NCBI RefSeq assembly: GCF_023715485.1
Contig: NZ_JAMBOF010000010.1
Location: forward strand, 62,001-126,000
Direction: 5' to 3'
DNA: 64,000 bases
Source: Mesobacillus subterraneus
GTDB lineage: Bacteria; Bacillota; Bacilli; Bacillales; Cytobacillaceae
The notes beneath the pieces were generated by a model. It saw only the letters and a list, made by a program, of their open reading frames with translations, ran no database searches and was not told where the DNA came from. Below are positions 25,477-34,397 of this stretch, piece by piece. The first letter of the stretch is position 1; each line of letters opens with the position of its first letter. The position numbers and the translations under genes are program-made.

Positions 25477-25665
25477 TTATCCTTGAGGGGGATTACCTTC
25501 ACTTCCTCCACTATGAGGAGTGGTATAATAATGATATTTCATTGTATCAGATTCAATACCGTGGTTGTGGCCTGGCTCTGGGGGAACAGCCTCTTTTTTC
25601 TTTTCCAATATCAAAGCAACAATGATCAAAACAATTAACGGTGCTCCAATTATCAACCAAATCAC
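25477..25665 (-). CDS. Small single-span membrane protein, unknown
   Basis: 62 residues from the GTG at 25665 (TGAGG eight bases upstream). One N-terminal membrane helix (WLIIGAPLIVLIIVALIL), then a cytosolic or external KKK and a His/Tyr/Gly/Pro-rich tail (PGHNHG, YHYYTTPHSGG). The histidines could bind metal. No family is recognised. It is on the same strand as the Excalibur lipoprotein, 110 bases upstream of it, possibly co-transcribed. Confidence 0.6.
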   Translation of the reverse strand: MIWLIIGAPLIVLIIVALILEKKKEAVPPEPGHNHGIESDTMKYHYYTTPHSGGSEGNPPQG

Positions 25666-25863
25666 CTTTACCACCTCAATTAAAGCATAAGTAAATTGGG
25701 TTTAATTGTAAATGAGCTTATTACCCTATTTTTTTCCACAAAAATACGATGACCCTTCCGCTCCCAACCAATAATATGAAATAAATATCCTATATCTATA
25801 ACTTAGGTGACACAAACACTCTATAACGTGCTTTTTTGGTGGCAAAGACGTTATGTAAATAAA
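25666..25863. other. Intergenic stretch, nothing recognised
   Basis: About 200 bases with no ORF of note. Confidence 0.4.
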
Positions 25864-25902
25864 ATAAAAAAATGGTTTCCTGGTCATGGAAACCATTTTT
25901 GT
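25864..25902. terminator. Orphan bidirectional terminator-like hairpin
   Basis: AAATGGTTTCC and GGAAACCATTTTT pair around a 7-base loop, with A- and T-tracts. No gene lies within 200 bases upstream on the plus strand or 400 on the minus strand. It may end a small RNA or a long 3' region of the CarD gene. Confidence 0.7.
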
Positions 25903-26307
25903 ATCGTTTTTCTCTTTTACGTAAAGAGGATAAACAAATCATTATTTCTAGAAGAAAAAAACAATGAATCTCCCCTCTATCTTTAAATAAATATTATACC
26001 TAAAACAATGAAAGCCCTACCTCTCTTTCATCCTTACGGCTCCTTGTCCGTGCCAGTGTGAATCAGGCTTGCAAAAATCAAGTGACTATTTTATCGAGTT
26101 ATTTGATGAACTTCAAACGTTGGTATAAGATTGGAAATGTAAATAATAATTATGGATTAAATTGTAGAAATAACAAAAGAGGTTAATGCTCTAAAGGTGA
26201 GTTGGAAGAAATGGAATGAATTTGAAAAGATTTATTTTTAATAATAAACATATTCCCAAAATATTCAGGATATTTTTTGGAGATGTGATACATTATTTTA
26301 ATTTACC
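25903..26307. other. Intergenic stretch, nothing recognised
   Basis: About 400 bases downstream of the CarD gene without a credible ORF. The stretch 26036-26080 is GC-richer than its surroundings and may be a remnant. Confidence 0.35.
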
Positions 26308-26769
26308 TTAACAGAAACTTTTTATTTGCTTTTCAGTAATCCCTTTAATTAATCCCAGTTCACTAATCAAAAATTTATGTGCGTTATCTAACATTTTTTT
26401 TTCGCTTGTATTAAGTGCTTTTTCATTCTTCATACGCATTAAATCACGTACAACTTCAGTACATTCTTGTATTTTACCCGTTTTTATTTTGTCCGCGTTC
26501 AGTTTATACCTTTGTTTCCACGGCAGTAATCTATCTGATTCTCCATGCTGAAAAATGTTTATAATGTGTTTTAATGCAATTATGTCAGTAACAGGGCGAA
26601 TACTTGAACTCAACATTTTACCCGTAGGAATCATGACTTGCATATTACCGATTAACATTTTTATGACATAATACTGTTGTTTTTCCCCTGAAATTTCCTT
26701 TTCTTCTATGGCTTTAATTATACCTACTCCGTGCATAGCATAAACAATGTTATCGCCAATTTGAAACAA
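26308..26769 (-). CDS. CarD/CdnL family RNA polymerase-binding regulator
   Basis: 153 residues from the TTG at 26769, chosen because GGAGG lies eight bases upstream and it yields the standard beginning FQIGDNIVYAMHGVGII. The ORF opens 14 codons earlier in an ATG without a ribosome site. The Tudor-like polymerase-interacting domain is residues 1-60 (IEEKEISGEKQQYYVIKM, then the MIPTGK segment). A helical domain with DRLLPWKQRY and a late tryptophan-containing region contacts promoter DNA in CdnL. B. subtilis has a similar YdeB. It should bind the polymerase beta subunit and stabilise open complexes. Single gene. Confidence 0.9.
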   Translation of the reverse strand: MFQIGDNIVYAMHGVGIIKAIEEKEISGEKQQYYVIKMLIGNMQVMIPTGKMLSSSIRPVTDIIALKHIINIFQHGESDRLLPWKQRYKLNADKIKTGKIQECTEVVRDLMRMKNEKALNTSEKKMLDNAHKFLISELGLIKGITEKQIKSFC

Positions 26770-26939
26770 ATAATCCACCTCCATATATGGTAACCTTCTT
26801 AACCTTAACATACATACTATTTTTTATCAAATTTTTAATAATATCATAAATTTATTTTCAGTGTCAACTACTTTTTTCTTTAAAAATCAAAAAAAGCAAT
26901 AACAATAGGAATCGAGTCGGATTACCAATAAAGGGAAGG

Positions 26940-27071
26940 TTAATAACTCTTGAAGTCCATATCGGGATCCATTATACACCAGTCTACTTCCCCTTTATGA
27001 CCCTCGATAAATCCATCTAAAGTAACTGCTAAATCTAAAAGTATTCTTCTTGGTCTTTCGGACTTGACCAT
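26940..27071 (-). pseudogene. Truncated dihydrofolate reductase-like (RibD C-terminal type) gene
   Basis: 43 codons from an ATG with a strong GGAGG seven bases upstream. The product (ILLDLAVTLDGFIEGHKGEV, then DWCIMDPDMDF) is the N-terminal strand and loop of YyaP/YwjB-type DHFR-like proteins, which are about 180 residues. The frame ends in TAA and no continuation was found in any frame before the CarD gene, so this is a 3'-deleted gene with its start intact. Confidence 0.7.
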
Positions 27072-27176
27072 AATCCATCCTCCTTTGTACTAGCAGTGGT
27101 CAGTAAAGACTCTTTCAGCTAACCAAAATGGCAGGTGTGCAGCGAATATAAAAATAACAGCAGCAAAGTATATCCG
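27072..27176. other. Short spacer between DHFR fragment and nucleotidyltransferase
   Basis: No feature seen. The fragment and the downstream gene are on the same strand. Confidence 0.4.
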
Positions 27177-28007
27177 TTAGGATATATTTATCTCTACGAT
27201 ATTATTACAATGATTTATAAGAAATTTCGAGAATCTTAAAGTACTATCCACTCGCTCCATCTCTGAGCTGAAAATATCTGCCTTTACACCTTTACGTATA
27301 TTCATAGCTTCCTTTATAATAGTGTGCCATTCCACTGGAAATTGCATTAGTCCATATTCACCAGCGTCCAACTTGGAGACAATATCTTTTTCCTTTATGG
27401 TATAGAACTGACGTAGTAATCCGAGAACGGTCCATTCTATTTCAAAATCTATTTTGTCGGACGGCAGCTTTACTAAATGATCAATTGAAGTTTCAGCCAT
27501 CTTAATCCTATTTGTCCAGTAAGTATTCATATTTTCAATTACATAAGAAGTCAACTCTTGTGGCTGAATTTCAAATTGAAATTCCTCCAGCTCTGTTCCT
27601 ATTATTTTAATTCCTTTTCTTCTTAACACCCACCAAGTTATAGGGTTAAAGTTGAAGTAATCACCGAACAATAGTTCACCATTGTTATAGTACGGATATT
27701 TATAGTTATTATCTCCGCTATGGTAGAGTTTTCCTATATCCTCGTGAAGAACATATACTCCGTCCAATTCAGGCTTTTTGTATTTGTTCGCTATTGTTGT
27801 ATGTATATAAGATAAAGCTTCTGAATCTTCCTCTGTTAAACGACGATTGGTCAGAGAGATAAAGTCAATGTCACTTGAATCATCAACGTAGGCATTCAGG
27901 GCGATTGAACCGTGTATATATAACCCTTCAATCGTTCCAGGTAAATGTTCATTAAATAGGTTAATATAATCCTTTAAGACTTCATCGACCATCCTTGGTA
28001 TTCCCAT
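27177..28007 (-). CDS. Aminoglycoside adenylyltransferase-like nucleotidyltransferase
   Basis: 276 residues from the ATG at 28007 (GGGGG seven bases upstream). The nucleotidyltransferase signature is HGSIALNAYVDDSSDIDF (G-S...D-x-D, about residues 32-49), followed by a helical C-terminal domain like the DUF4111 part of AadA/ANT(3'')-type enzymes. It should transfer AMP from ATP to a hydroxyl. Whether an aminoglycoside is the substrate cannot be told; chromosomal Bacillus relatives often carry such genes with little resistance effect. The neighbourhood holds other accessory genes, including an APH-like kinase 2 kb away. Confidence 0.82.
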   Translation of the reverse strand: MGIPRMVDEVLKDYINLFNEHLPGTIEGLYIHGSIALNAYVDDSSDIDFISLTNRRLTEEDSEALSYIHTTIANKYKKPELDGVYVLHEDIGKLYHSGDNNYKYPYYNNGELLFGDYFNFNPITWWVLRRKGIKIIGTELEEFQFEIQPQELTSYVIENMNTYWTNRIKMAETSIDHLVKLPSDKIDFEIEWTVLGLLRQFYTIKEKDIVSKLDAGEYGLMQFPVEWHTIIKEAMNIRKGVKADIFSSEMERVDSTLRFSKFLINHCNNIVEINIS

Positions 28008-28103
28008 CAATAAATCCCCCTGTTAATTTCTGAATTTCACCAAAATCAATATATTTCTTTAAGCAAACCTGCTCCTGACTGTCTTTGATTGACAGTCAAA
28101 AGT

Positions 28104-28703
28104 TCAAGTCGAAATTTTTACACCGTTAGGATCCTCTAGCTGTTTGGATGAGAAATTCTTTATAAAAGCTTCCCTGATTGTAACTGTGTCACCAATTATT
28201 GATTTAATTGTGTCAACAGGTTGTCCAAATAAAAATTGAAGGTCATTTTCTAACCCTCTTATCTTTGTTTCTATTCTTAATTCTTGTATTTTTATGTTGT
28301 CAGTTATTGAATCTACTATGTCTTTGTTTGTTTGAAGTTCTATTCTAAAATGATAGGGTGTTGTAATAAAAGTTCTTCGTTCACCACTATCAACTGGCCA
28401 TTTCAATTTAATTGCATTTTCACAGATAGTACCTTTTTCATTTTCTGATACCAAAAAGCCTATATGGTCGAATTGAATCCTCTTTCCGTATCCAAAAGTT
28501 ATATTTATGGTTCCTTTTCTTGCTTCAATAATACGAAAAAGAATATTTTTCTCTCGGAAATCATCCCACTTTAAAGGAGGATCAAAACTCTGAAAATCTC
28601 CTTCGTATTTTCCAATACGTTGAAATATGCGAAAACCATTATTCACATAAAATCTTTCAGTTTCTTCTACATAAGGGGTCCAAAAATGATAATGAAAAAG
28701 CAT
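28104..28703 (-). CDS. VOC (glyoxalase/bleomycin-resistance fold) family-like protein
   Basis: 199 residues from the ATG at 28703; GAGG lies eight bases before it, and the GTG three codons earlier overlaps that site. The start FHYHFWTPYVEETERFYVNNGF is the first beta-alpha module of a VOC domain, with a histidine in the first metal position. HIGFLVSENEKG begins the second module. The final 60 residues are an extra helical extension I do not recognise. VOC proteins bind a metal and catalyse isomerisation or dioxygenation, or sequester drugs. Substrate unknown. Confidence 0.7.
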   Translation of the reverse strand: MLFHYHFWTPYVEETERFYVNNGFRIFQRIGKYEGDFQSFDPPLKWDDFREKNILFRIIEARKGTINITFGYGKRIQFDHIGFLVSENEKGTICENAIKLKWPVDSGERRTFITTPYHFRIELQTNKDIVDSITDNIKIQELRIETKIRGLENDLQFLFGQPVDTIKSIIGDTVTIREAFIKNFSSKQLEDPNGVKIST

Positions 28704-28826
28704 AAATACCACCTCTTTAATAAGCTCATTGCCTTACTTATTCAATATAAAAGTTATTTATATTCTTTAGTTCTTCAATGCTGCAATCATTATTGCGATT
28801 GATATGACTAACCATTTTATTAATTT

Positions 28827-28964
28827 CTAATTATCTCCCCTGATCACTACTGGCCTAAAATAAATAATCTCGGGGTCACCTTCATCTAAATTTTCTATAA
28901 ATCCACTTTCTATAAATCCATTAACCTTAAAAACTTCTTGCATCCTTTGATTCGATTTATTTAT
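28827..28964 (-). pseudogene. C-terminal remnant of a GNAT acetyltransferase
   Basis: After a TAA at 28965, 45 codons encode NKSNQRMQEVFKVNGFIES, then GFIENLDEGDPEIIYFR, a typical GNAT tail (N-x-R-M-Q-x-x-x-x-x-x-G-F) with a doubled GFIE motif. There is no start or acetyl-CoA domain, and the first 120 or so residues are gone. Confidence 0.6.
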
Positions 28965-29114
28965 TTAATTACTCTGTTTCGATGCTTCAATAAGATTTGT
29001 GTATTTCTTTTAAATAAGTTGAGACCACTTGATGAAATAGCAACTTTTCTTCTAAAAACGGGAGTTTCATTATATATCTGCTTACACCCTGTTCTAAATC
29101 AAACTATCCAGGAA
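28965..29114. other. Spacer between the GNAT remnant and the DUF5694 gene
   Basis: No feature is seen. It probably holds the deletion junction that truncated the acetyltransferase. Confidence 0.3.
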
Positions 29115-29855
29115 TTAACCTAAGTAATCACTGGCAACTTTTACGTCAAAAAGTCCACTCCCTTTTAAAAATTGTAGAAGTAAATGGAGATGTCCAGCAC
29201 CATATAAAACAAAAACTCGTTCTTCATTTGAATCAATTAAATTTACTAAGTTTTTGTAAATTAGCATATTCCGATAATACCAATACTTTGCGGTCCACAT
29301 TGCTCCAACTGGGTTGCTATTACTACCTACTAAAGCTAGATTCATATACATTTGCTGTCCTCTAAAAACATTTTGCGGTTCATTCATCCAAATGAAAAAC
29401 TCTTTTAACGAATGTTTTTGTAAGTATGTATTTGATTCGGACATAATATCCTGCGCTAGCTTTGTAAAAGCTTTATACTCATCCGTGTCTATCCATTCAC
29501 CTAAATCTGATAAATCGGGAATATCGTCTTGTTTTCCATTCCAATCTACTGCGTAAATTTTCTTGTGCCCGCATTCCTTTGCTAACCTGAACCCTATTTG
29601 ATCTACTTCATTAACAGCTAATGTATAATCTCCCTTTGCAAAAGAAACGTATTGATCATTCAATGCTTCTTCATTCTCTCGTAAAACCTCTAAGGCAACT
29701 TTAGTTGGTTCGTATTTTTTCAAACAGGTGACGAGTTCATTAATTTCGTTTTGCCTTGTTTTTGCTAACATGTCCTCTTTGTCAGTCATAAACAAATCGC
29801 CGTTATTTTGATCGGAGAAATGGTCAGTTCCAAAAATCAGTATAGATGGCTTCAT
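29115..29855 (-). CDS. DUF5694 family protein (TraB/Tiki-like fold)
   Basis: 246 residues from the ATG at 29855 (GGGAGGTG six bases upstream); the earlier ATG has none. The chain begins KPSILIFGTDHFSDQNNGD and carries the G-x-x-H of the TraB/PrgY/Tiki superfamily, a middle helix with conserved E-x-x-x-x-x-E, and a final ERVFVLYGAGHLHLLLQFL, the family's second G-x-G-H. Such proteins are candidate metalloproteases or haem-linked enzymes; none of this is shown here. It lies in an accessory stretch between the GNAT remnant and an APH-like gene. Confidence 0.78.
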   Translation of the reverse strand: MKPSILIFGTDHFSDQNNGDLFMTDKEDMLAKTRQNEINELVTCLKKYEPTKVALEVLRENEEALNDQYVSFAKGDYTLAVNEVDQIGFRLAKECGHKKIYAVDWNGKQDDIPDLSDLGEWIDTDEYKAFTKLAQDIMSESNTYLQKHSLKEFFIWMNEPQNVFRGQQMYMNLALVGSNSNPVGAMWTAKYWYYRNMLIYKNLVNLIDSNEERVFVLYGAGHLHLLLQFLKGSGLFDVKVASDYLG

Positions 29856-29967
29856 AAGAAACACCTCCCAAAATATAATCAACGAGTTTTCTATTTATGT
29901 TTCAGAAAACTTATGTGTTCTCACGTTATGCTGTAATCCCACCAAATGGTTTGTAAGACAATTTTCA

Positions 29968-30837
29968 TCAAGATGGCAGGTACTGTCTCCATTCTCTCCA
30001 GGCCTCCATATATTCGTTAAGATCGTGAGGATGAACTTTTATGCAAACCCCAATGCGTGTATATAATTGGAAGATAACTTCACCAAATAGCCTTTCCTTG
30101 CTAAAGCAAATTTTACCATCCCATAACGAAAAAGAGGTCATTAGTGTATTGAGATCCAGACTATCAGGAGATGAGCAGAAGGCGTACGTAAAATCATATA
30201 TTCTTGGACTGATTAATGGTGATGGATCAATTACCCCTTTTAATTCATTAGCAGAGTATACAAAATTATGTACTCCTGTATCACCGTGAAGATAGTACTT
30301 TTCTTCATGGGTATGATATTCACTTAAGGTACTAACCAACGATGCCACTCTTTTATGATCTTCACTTGTAAGAAGATCGCCTATATTCTCCTTGGCAGAC
30401 TCTAAACTAATCTGGTTAAAGTCTGACCAGGATTTTCTTTTTGTCCCATTTACTCTGCCCCATGGTATATCCAGGTCAACCTTTTGATAATGATTGAATA
30501 ACTCCTTTATTAAACGTGTCATCCATTTCACCTTAGGACCACGATTAATGTGTGTTTCTCCTGGAATATAAGAGTAGACGAGGAATTCTTGTTGATCATC
30601 AACATAATTTACCTTTGGCAGCAGTTGAACTTCTTGATAAAAAAGGAGAAAGTCCTTAGTAGAACTTATAATAGATAGTTGGTCAATTTTTATAACATAA
30701 GCTGGCGCATTTTCAACATAGAGAGTATATAAAACACCGCTGGTTGTTCCACTTTTTAAGGGTTTGAATTCTATATCATTGCTCATTATTAAACTATTTT
30801 TATCCAGAATATCTATTATCTCATTTATATTAATCAT
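29968..30837 (-). CDS. Aminoglycoside phosphotransferase (APH) family kinase
   Basis: 289 residues. The kinase core is visible: an ATP-binding region with a lysine in AYVIKIDQ, the catalytic loop YLHGDTGVHNFV (H-G-D-x-x-x-x-N), and the metal loop as GVIDPSPLISPRIYDFTYAF (D-P in place of D-W/F). This set identifies the APH/choline-kinase-like fold. Substrate is not deducible and may be a sugar, an amino alcohol or a drug. GAGG precedes the ATG. Divergent or unrelated to its neighbours, it sits upstream of the ABC-2 exporter terminator. Confidence 0.85.
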   Translation of the reverse strand: MININEIIDILDKNSLIMSNDIEFKPLKSGTTSGVLYTLYVENAPAYVIKIDQLSIISSTKDFLLFYQEVQLLPKVNYVDDQQEFLVYSYIPGETHINRGPKVKWMTRLIKELFNHYQKVDLDIPWGRVNGTKRKSWSDFNQISLESAKENIGDLLTSEDHKRVASLVSTLSEYHTHEEKYYLHGDTGVHNFVYSANELKGVIDPSPLISPRIYDFTYAFCSSPDSLDLNTLMTSFSLWDGKICFSKERLFGEVIFQLYTRIGVCIKVHPHDLNEYMEAWREWRQYLPS

Positions 30838-30915
30838 CTATTATCCTCACTAGATTTCATAGTCGATTGCTAGTTATGGTATTCGATATGTCTTTAAAAT
30901 ATCCTTGGCGAATAA

Positions 30916-30945
30916 CAAAAATGCTGCCAAACCAGGCAGCAAGTT
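30916..30945 (-). terminator. Terminator of the ABC-2 exporter operon
   Basis: TGCTGCC and GGCAGCA pair around a 6-base loop, with TTTTTG following on the minus strand. Confidence 0.88.
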
Positions 30946-30965
30946 TTGTATATTCGACTCCGAGG

Positions 30966-31751
30966 TTATATGTTTTTCAATAATGCCCCATTCTTCCTTG
31001 CTAACTTTTCCATTACAGAAACTAAAAAGACTGACACAATTAAATAACAAACGCCGATTAAAATTTCTTTCCCCAATAAATGGTAAACTTCATAATTTTC
31101 TAAATTATAAATGGATCGAAGCGCTTCTATGCTATGGGTAAGAGGAAGCATTCGGGCTAATATTTCTAAGGGTTCAGGTAATAATGTGACCGAAAAGTTC
31201 ACACCGCAAAAGACCTGGAAAAATGCCATGGATAAATTCAGGAATAAGTTAGCATTAGAAAACAAAAGGCTCACTGAAGCAAAAAGCAATGAGAAACAAA
31301 TAACTGAAAACAGTGTAATAATTATAAGCAATAACAGGATATCCAAATTACCGGATGGCATGGTGATATCAAATAATATTGCCCCTATAATCAGTCCTAC
31401 TATGAATACAAATAGTCCATCTAAAAGAGGAACAATTCCCTTCCTTAAGATGATGAGCAGCGTAGGAGTTGGTGAAGCGATATTTAATTCCAGTGTCCCA
31501 TATCTTCGTTCCATCCTGAACATATTCATATAGTTGATCATGATGGTTTGGCAGGTATAATATGCAATATTGCCGATCACAACGTATTTTAAATAATCCG
31601 ATCCAACTAGTGAGCTAGCTAATGTCGCAAAAAAGACATAGTGCATGAACGGGTCTACAATACGGAAAAAGATAAATAACCGAATGGTTTGAAAAGAATA
31701 GATCGCCTTATAGGATAGGTTGGTAAAACCATATTTATTGATTAAAATCAT
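30966..31751 (-). CDS. ABC-2 type exporter permease (second membrane subunit)
   Basis: 261 residues, about six membrane helices. The YGTLELNIASPTP amphipathic segment and the later LPLTHSIEALRSI motif are typical of DrrB/NodJ-like ABC-2 permeases. It starts at an ATG overlapping the stop of the preceding permease by one base (TAATG), so the two are translationally coupled and form a heterodimer with the ATPase encoded first. It exports an unknown substrate, perhaps an antibiotic or lipid. Confidence 0.85.
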   Translation of the reverse strand: MILINKYGFTNLSYKAIYSFQTIRLFIFFRIVDPFMHYVFFATLASSLVGSDYLKYVVIGNIAYYTCQTIMINYMNMFRMERRYGTLELNIASPTPTLLIILRKGIVPLLDGLFVFIVGLIIGAILFDITMPSGNLDILLLLIIITLFSVICFSLLFASVSLLFSNANLFLNLSMAFFQVFCGVNFSVTLLPEPLEILARMLPLTHSIEALRSIYNLENYEVYHLLGKEILIGVCYLIVSVFLVSVMEKLARKNGALLKNI

Positions 31752-32506
31752 TAGATCGCCCCCAAACTGCCGGTTTTACGCAACACTACCTCAATTTTTT
31801 TAACAATAAAGTAAGCTAGAAATAAATAAATCAGGCTAACGACAATTGAAACCGCCATAGAAGAAAACATAAACGGAGATAACACTAATGTATCTTGTAC
31901 TGACTTAATCCCCCAGGTCATTGGTATTAGATAAGCAATTAGTTTAAGAACAACCGGAAACTGTTCGACTGGGATAAACACACCACAAAGCAAGATCATC
32001 GGGGTAAGAATCAGGTTTTGGAAATCAAAGACATTTTGAGAAGCAACAAAAACAATTGCTAAAATAAGCCCGACAACACTTAAAGAAAAGATCAGGACGA
32101 CTATTGAAAGCAAGAAGTATCCGTAGTTGGCTATACCTATATTGAATTGAAAGATAAATCTAGCATAAATAAAACTTAATATCATCGAAATCAAGGCAAT
32201 AACAGAATTACTCAATGCTTTTGTCAAAATCACAGCAAACAAAGATACTGGTGCTGCAATTAAAAGCTTAAGTGTGTCATTCCACTTCTGGGAGATTAGC
32301 GCAGATCCTGATGAATACAATACGTAGCTCCACATACTGATCAGTGCAGATGCTAAAACAAATTTATCAGAATTAATATCTCCTCTTACTTGCTTTAAAA
32401 AGTAAACAATCGATAAGATCATTAGCGGCTGGAAAAATAGCAGAAATTGATACATCTTATTATTAAAGTTAGTAAAATATTTAATTTCCCTTATTAGCAG
32501 AAACAT
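31751..32506 (-). CDS. ABC-2 type exporter permease (first membrane subunit)
   Basis: 251 residues, about six membrane helices. The motif LIAAPVSLFAVILTKAL (the A-P-V-S-x-x-x-x-x-x-K element) and LIAYLIPMTWGI are typical ABC-2 features. It begins seven bases after the ATPase gene and is coupled to the next permease. It has diverged clearly from its partner, so the transporter is a heterodimer. Confidence 0.85.
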   Translation of the reverse strand: MFLLIREIKYFTNFNNKMYQFLLFFQPLMILSIVYFLKQVRGDINSDKFVLASALISMWSYVLYSSGSALISQKWNDTLKLLIAAPVSLFAVILTKALSNSVIALISMILSFIYARFIFQFNIGIANYGYFLLSIVVLIFSLSVVGLILAIVFVASQNVFDFQNLILTPMILLCGVFIPVEQFPVVLKLIAYLIPMTWGIKSVQDTLVLSPFMFSSMAVSIVVSLIYLFLAYFIVKKIEVVLRKTGSLGAI

Positions 32507-32512
32507 ATCAAC

Positions 32513-33457
32513 TCACCCTACATCCTTCATATGATAGATATAGGCATCCTCAAGTGATATGTTCCTTTTACTTATTTTTAAAATATCCCCAAATGTACTT
32601 AGATAGGCTGATACCTTTTCAAGATCATTTTCATTCACTTCAAAATTCAAGCTATAATATGGCTCTTTTATTACTTCAATTTCGAGTTTATTAAAGCTGT
32701 TGTTTTCTTTTAGCTTTTCGATATCATAAATACTCATCGTTGCTTCGTAAAGATTAAGATGATTACAGCTCTGCTTAATGAAATCCGGATCACCAATGAG
32801 ACTGATTTTCCCGCCTTTTATAAAGGCAATGCGATCACAAAGCTCATCTGCTTCCTGCATATAATGAGTAGTTAAAATGATGGTAATACCTTTGCTTGAT
32901 AAATCTCTAACAATATCCCTTAATAGTTTTGCCCCAATTGGATCCAAGCCTATTGTAGGTTCATCAAGGAACAGTAGCTCAGGGTCATTGATCAAACATC
33001 TAGCTATATGTAATCGTTGGATCATACCCTTGGAATATGTATGGATTTTTTGATTTTCCGCGTCCTGTAATTTAACCAGATTGAGTAAATCCTTAATCAA
33101 AGCGGCTTGATCCTTATTTTTAATTTTATAAAGCGTACAAAAATAATGCATGTACTCTTTTGCGGTAAGCCTGCCATAAACACCTCTTTCTCCACCGTAG
33201 ACAAAATTGATTCTATTACGAATCATATGACTCTCAGATACAACATCATAGCCAAGAACCCTTGCTTCACCAGCAGTAGGCAGCAATAAAGTGGTTAATA
33301 TTTTTATAGTAGTTGTTTTACCAGCACCATTAGGCCCAAGTAAACCAAATACCTCACCCTTTTTCACATCAAAAGAAATATCATCCAAGGCATATTTCAA
33401 GCCCGTTTTTAATTTATAAGCTCGTGAAAGTCCTTTAACCTCGATAATCTTTTCCAT
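32513..33457 (-). CDS. ABC-2 exporter ATP-binding protein (DrrA-like)
   Basis: 314 residues. Walker A GPNGAGKTT (about 39-47), the signature as YSKGMIQRLHIAR (an S-K-G-M variant of LSGGQ), Walker B LLFLDEPTIGLDPIG, and H-loop TTHYMQEADEL. The C-terminal 80 residues are the extra domain of DrrA-type ATPases. GGGGG precedes the ATG. It is the first gene of a three-gene exporter operon (ATPase, permease, permease). Confidence 0.93.
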   Translation of the reverse strand: MEKIIEVKGLSRAYKLKTGLKYALDDISFDVKKGEVFGLLGPNGAGKTTTIKILTTLLLPTAGEARVLGYDVVSESHMIRNRINFVYGGERGVYGRLTAKEYMHYFCTLYKIKNKDQAALIKDLLNLVKLQDAENQKIHTYSKGMIQRLHIARCLINDPELLFLDEPTIGLDPIGAKLLRDIVRDLSSKGITIILTTHYMQEADELCDRIAFIKGGKISLIGDPDFIKQSCNHLNLYEATMSIYDIEKLKENNSFNKLEIEVIKEPYYSLNFEVNENDLEKVSAYLSTFGDILKISKRNISLEDAYIYHMKDVG

Positions 33458-33601
33458 TTTTTTCCCCCTAAAACTATTTCTTCATTGATAAATATTACCA
33501 TAATCTCTCAAAATTTCTATATATTATTTAAATATTCATAAAAAATAAACTACGGTAAAATATAAATGGATGAGAGATTTCCTCTAAGTTTTAAACCATG
33601 T

Positions 33602-33634
33602 AAAAAGCGCAAATCCTTATAGATTGCGCTTTTC
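33602..33634. terminator. Terminator-like hairpin upstream of the exporter
   Basis: AAAAGCGCAAATC and GATTGCGCTTTT pair around a short loop, T-rich on both sides. It lies after the next terminator, on the path from the small membrane genes to the exporter. Confidence 0.75.
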
Positions 33635-33676
33635 ACTAACCTGCCTGTATAGGAAATTATGAGAATAAAACTAAAT

Positions 33677-33709
33677 AGAAAATGCGTTAATCCTTCTAGA
33701 CCAACGCAC
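33677..33709 (-). terminator. Terminator of the 48-residue membrane protein gene
   Basis: Minus strand GTGCGTT and AACGCAT pair around a long loop and are followed by TTTTC. Confidence 0.6.
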
Positions 33710-33721
33710 TCTTAAAAATAG

Positions 33722-33868
33722 TTATCTAAACAAACCAGTTACCCAAACAACTAAATAAAGTGGAACTGCGACAATGATCATTCCTGCCACGAAGTAACTT
33801 ATTGATCTAATTATAAATTTTAAAATATCATAAATAGAGCCTGCCAAGTCATCAATGAACTTTATCAT
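33722..33868 (-). CDS. Small two-helix-like membrane protein, 48 residues
   Basis: The ATG at 33868 has GGAGG six bases upstream; an ATG two codons earlier abuts it. The product starts MIKFIDDLAGSIYDILKF and continues through a hydrophobic stretch SYFVAGMIIVAVPLYLVVWV, ending GLFR. It is an amphipathic helix followed by one membrane helix. The family is not recognised, but such short hydrophobic proteins can be toxins or complex subunits. It is followed by a terminator and sits next to the interrupted membrane gene. Confidence 0.65.
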   Translation of the reverse strand: MIKFIDDLAGSIYDILKFIIRSISYFVAGMIIVAVPLYLVVWVTGLFR

Positions 33869-34035
33869 CAGCATCCTCCCTCTTGTATCACTTGTTATTT
33901 TTTTATGAAAAGTTTCGAGTTCGTCTTCCTCAAACCTGCTCCTATAAGGAATTCAACGAAATGCTGCATCCATCCTTCCTTAATTAACGCAACTGTATGA
34001 TTATGTACATTTCTTCAACCTAAAATAGTAGCATC

Positions 34036-34287
34036 TTAAGGTGTATTCCAAAAGAAAGTCGTGACTATAAAAGGAATAACAATTGCAATCAAAATTATAA
34101 TACCGTTACCAAATAAACCAACCTTTTTATAAATACCTTTTTCAGCGAATACAGCTAATATAAACCCTAATGCCTATAAAATTACTCCAATAAATAAGAA
34201 ATTATCATTTCCAAATAAAACAGCAATGTATGATATTAATCCAAAAATAAATAATAAGGTTGAAAACATACCTAATTTGCTTTTCAT
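34036..34287 (-). pseudogene. Small membrane protein gene interrupted by an amber codon
   Basis: From the ATG at 34287 (GGAGGGGGG upstream) 37 codons encode a membrane protein beginning KSKLGMFSTLLFIFGLISY; codon 38 (34176-34174) is TAG; the same frame then continues for 45 codons (LGFILAVFAEKGIYKKVGLF, then another membrane helix) to a TAA. The flanks are in frame and both look coding, so one substitution (for example TTG or CAG to TAG) or a sequencing error separates it from an intact 83-residue three-helix protein. Confidence 0.7.
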
Positions 34288-34397
34288 AATTATTTCCCCC
34301 CTCCATTTTATTTCTTATTTTCCCATTGTTTTATATCTCTTGTTAAATAATCCTCCCTCAATAAAAGGGAGCCGCCTATTTGGCTGTTTATCAAATT

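Noticed and set aside
27177-30837. Resistance island reading for the nucleotidyltransferase and APH-like kinase
   Set aside because: No integron, transposase or direct repeats flank them, and such genes are common in Bacillaceae chromosomes without resistance.
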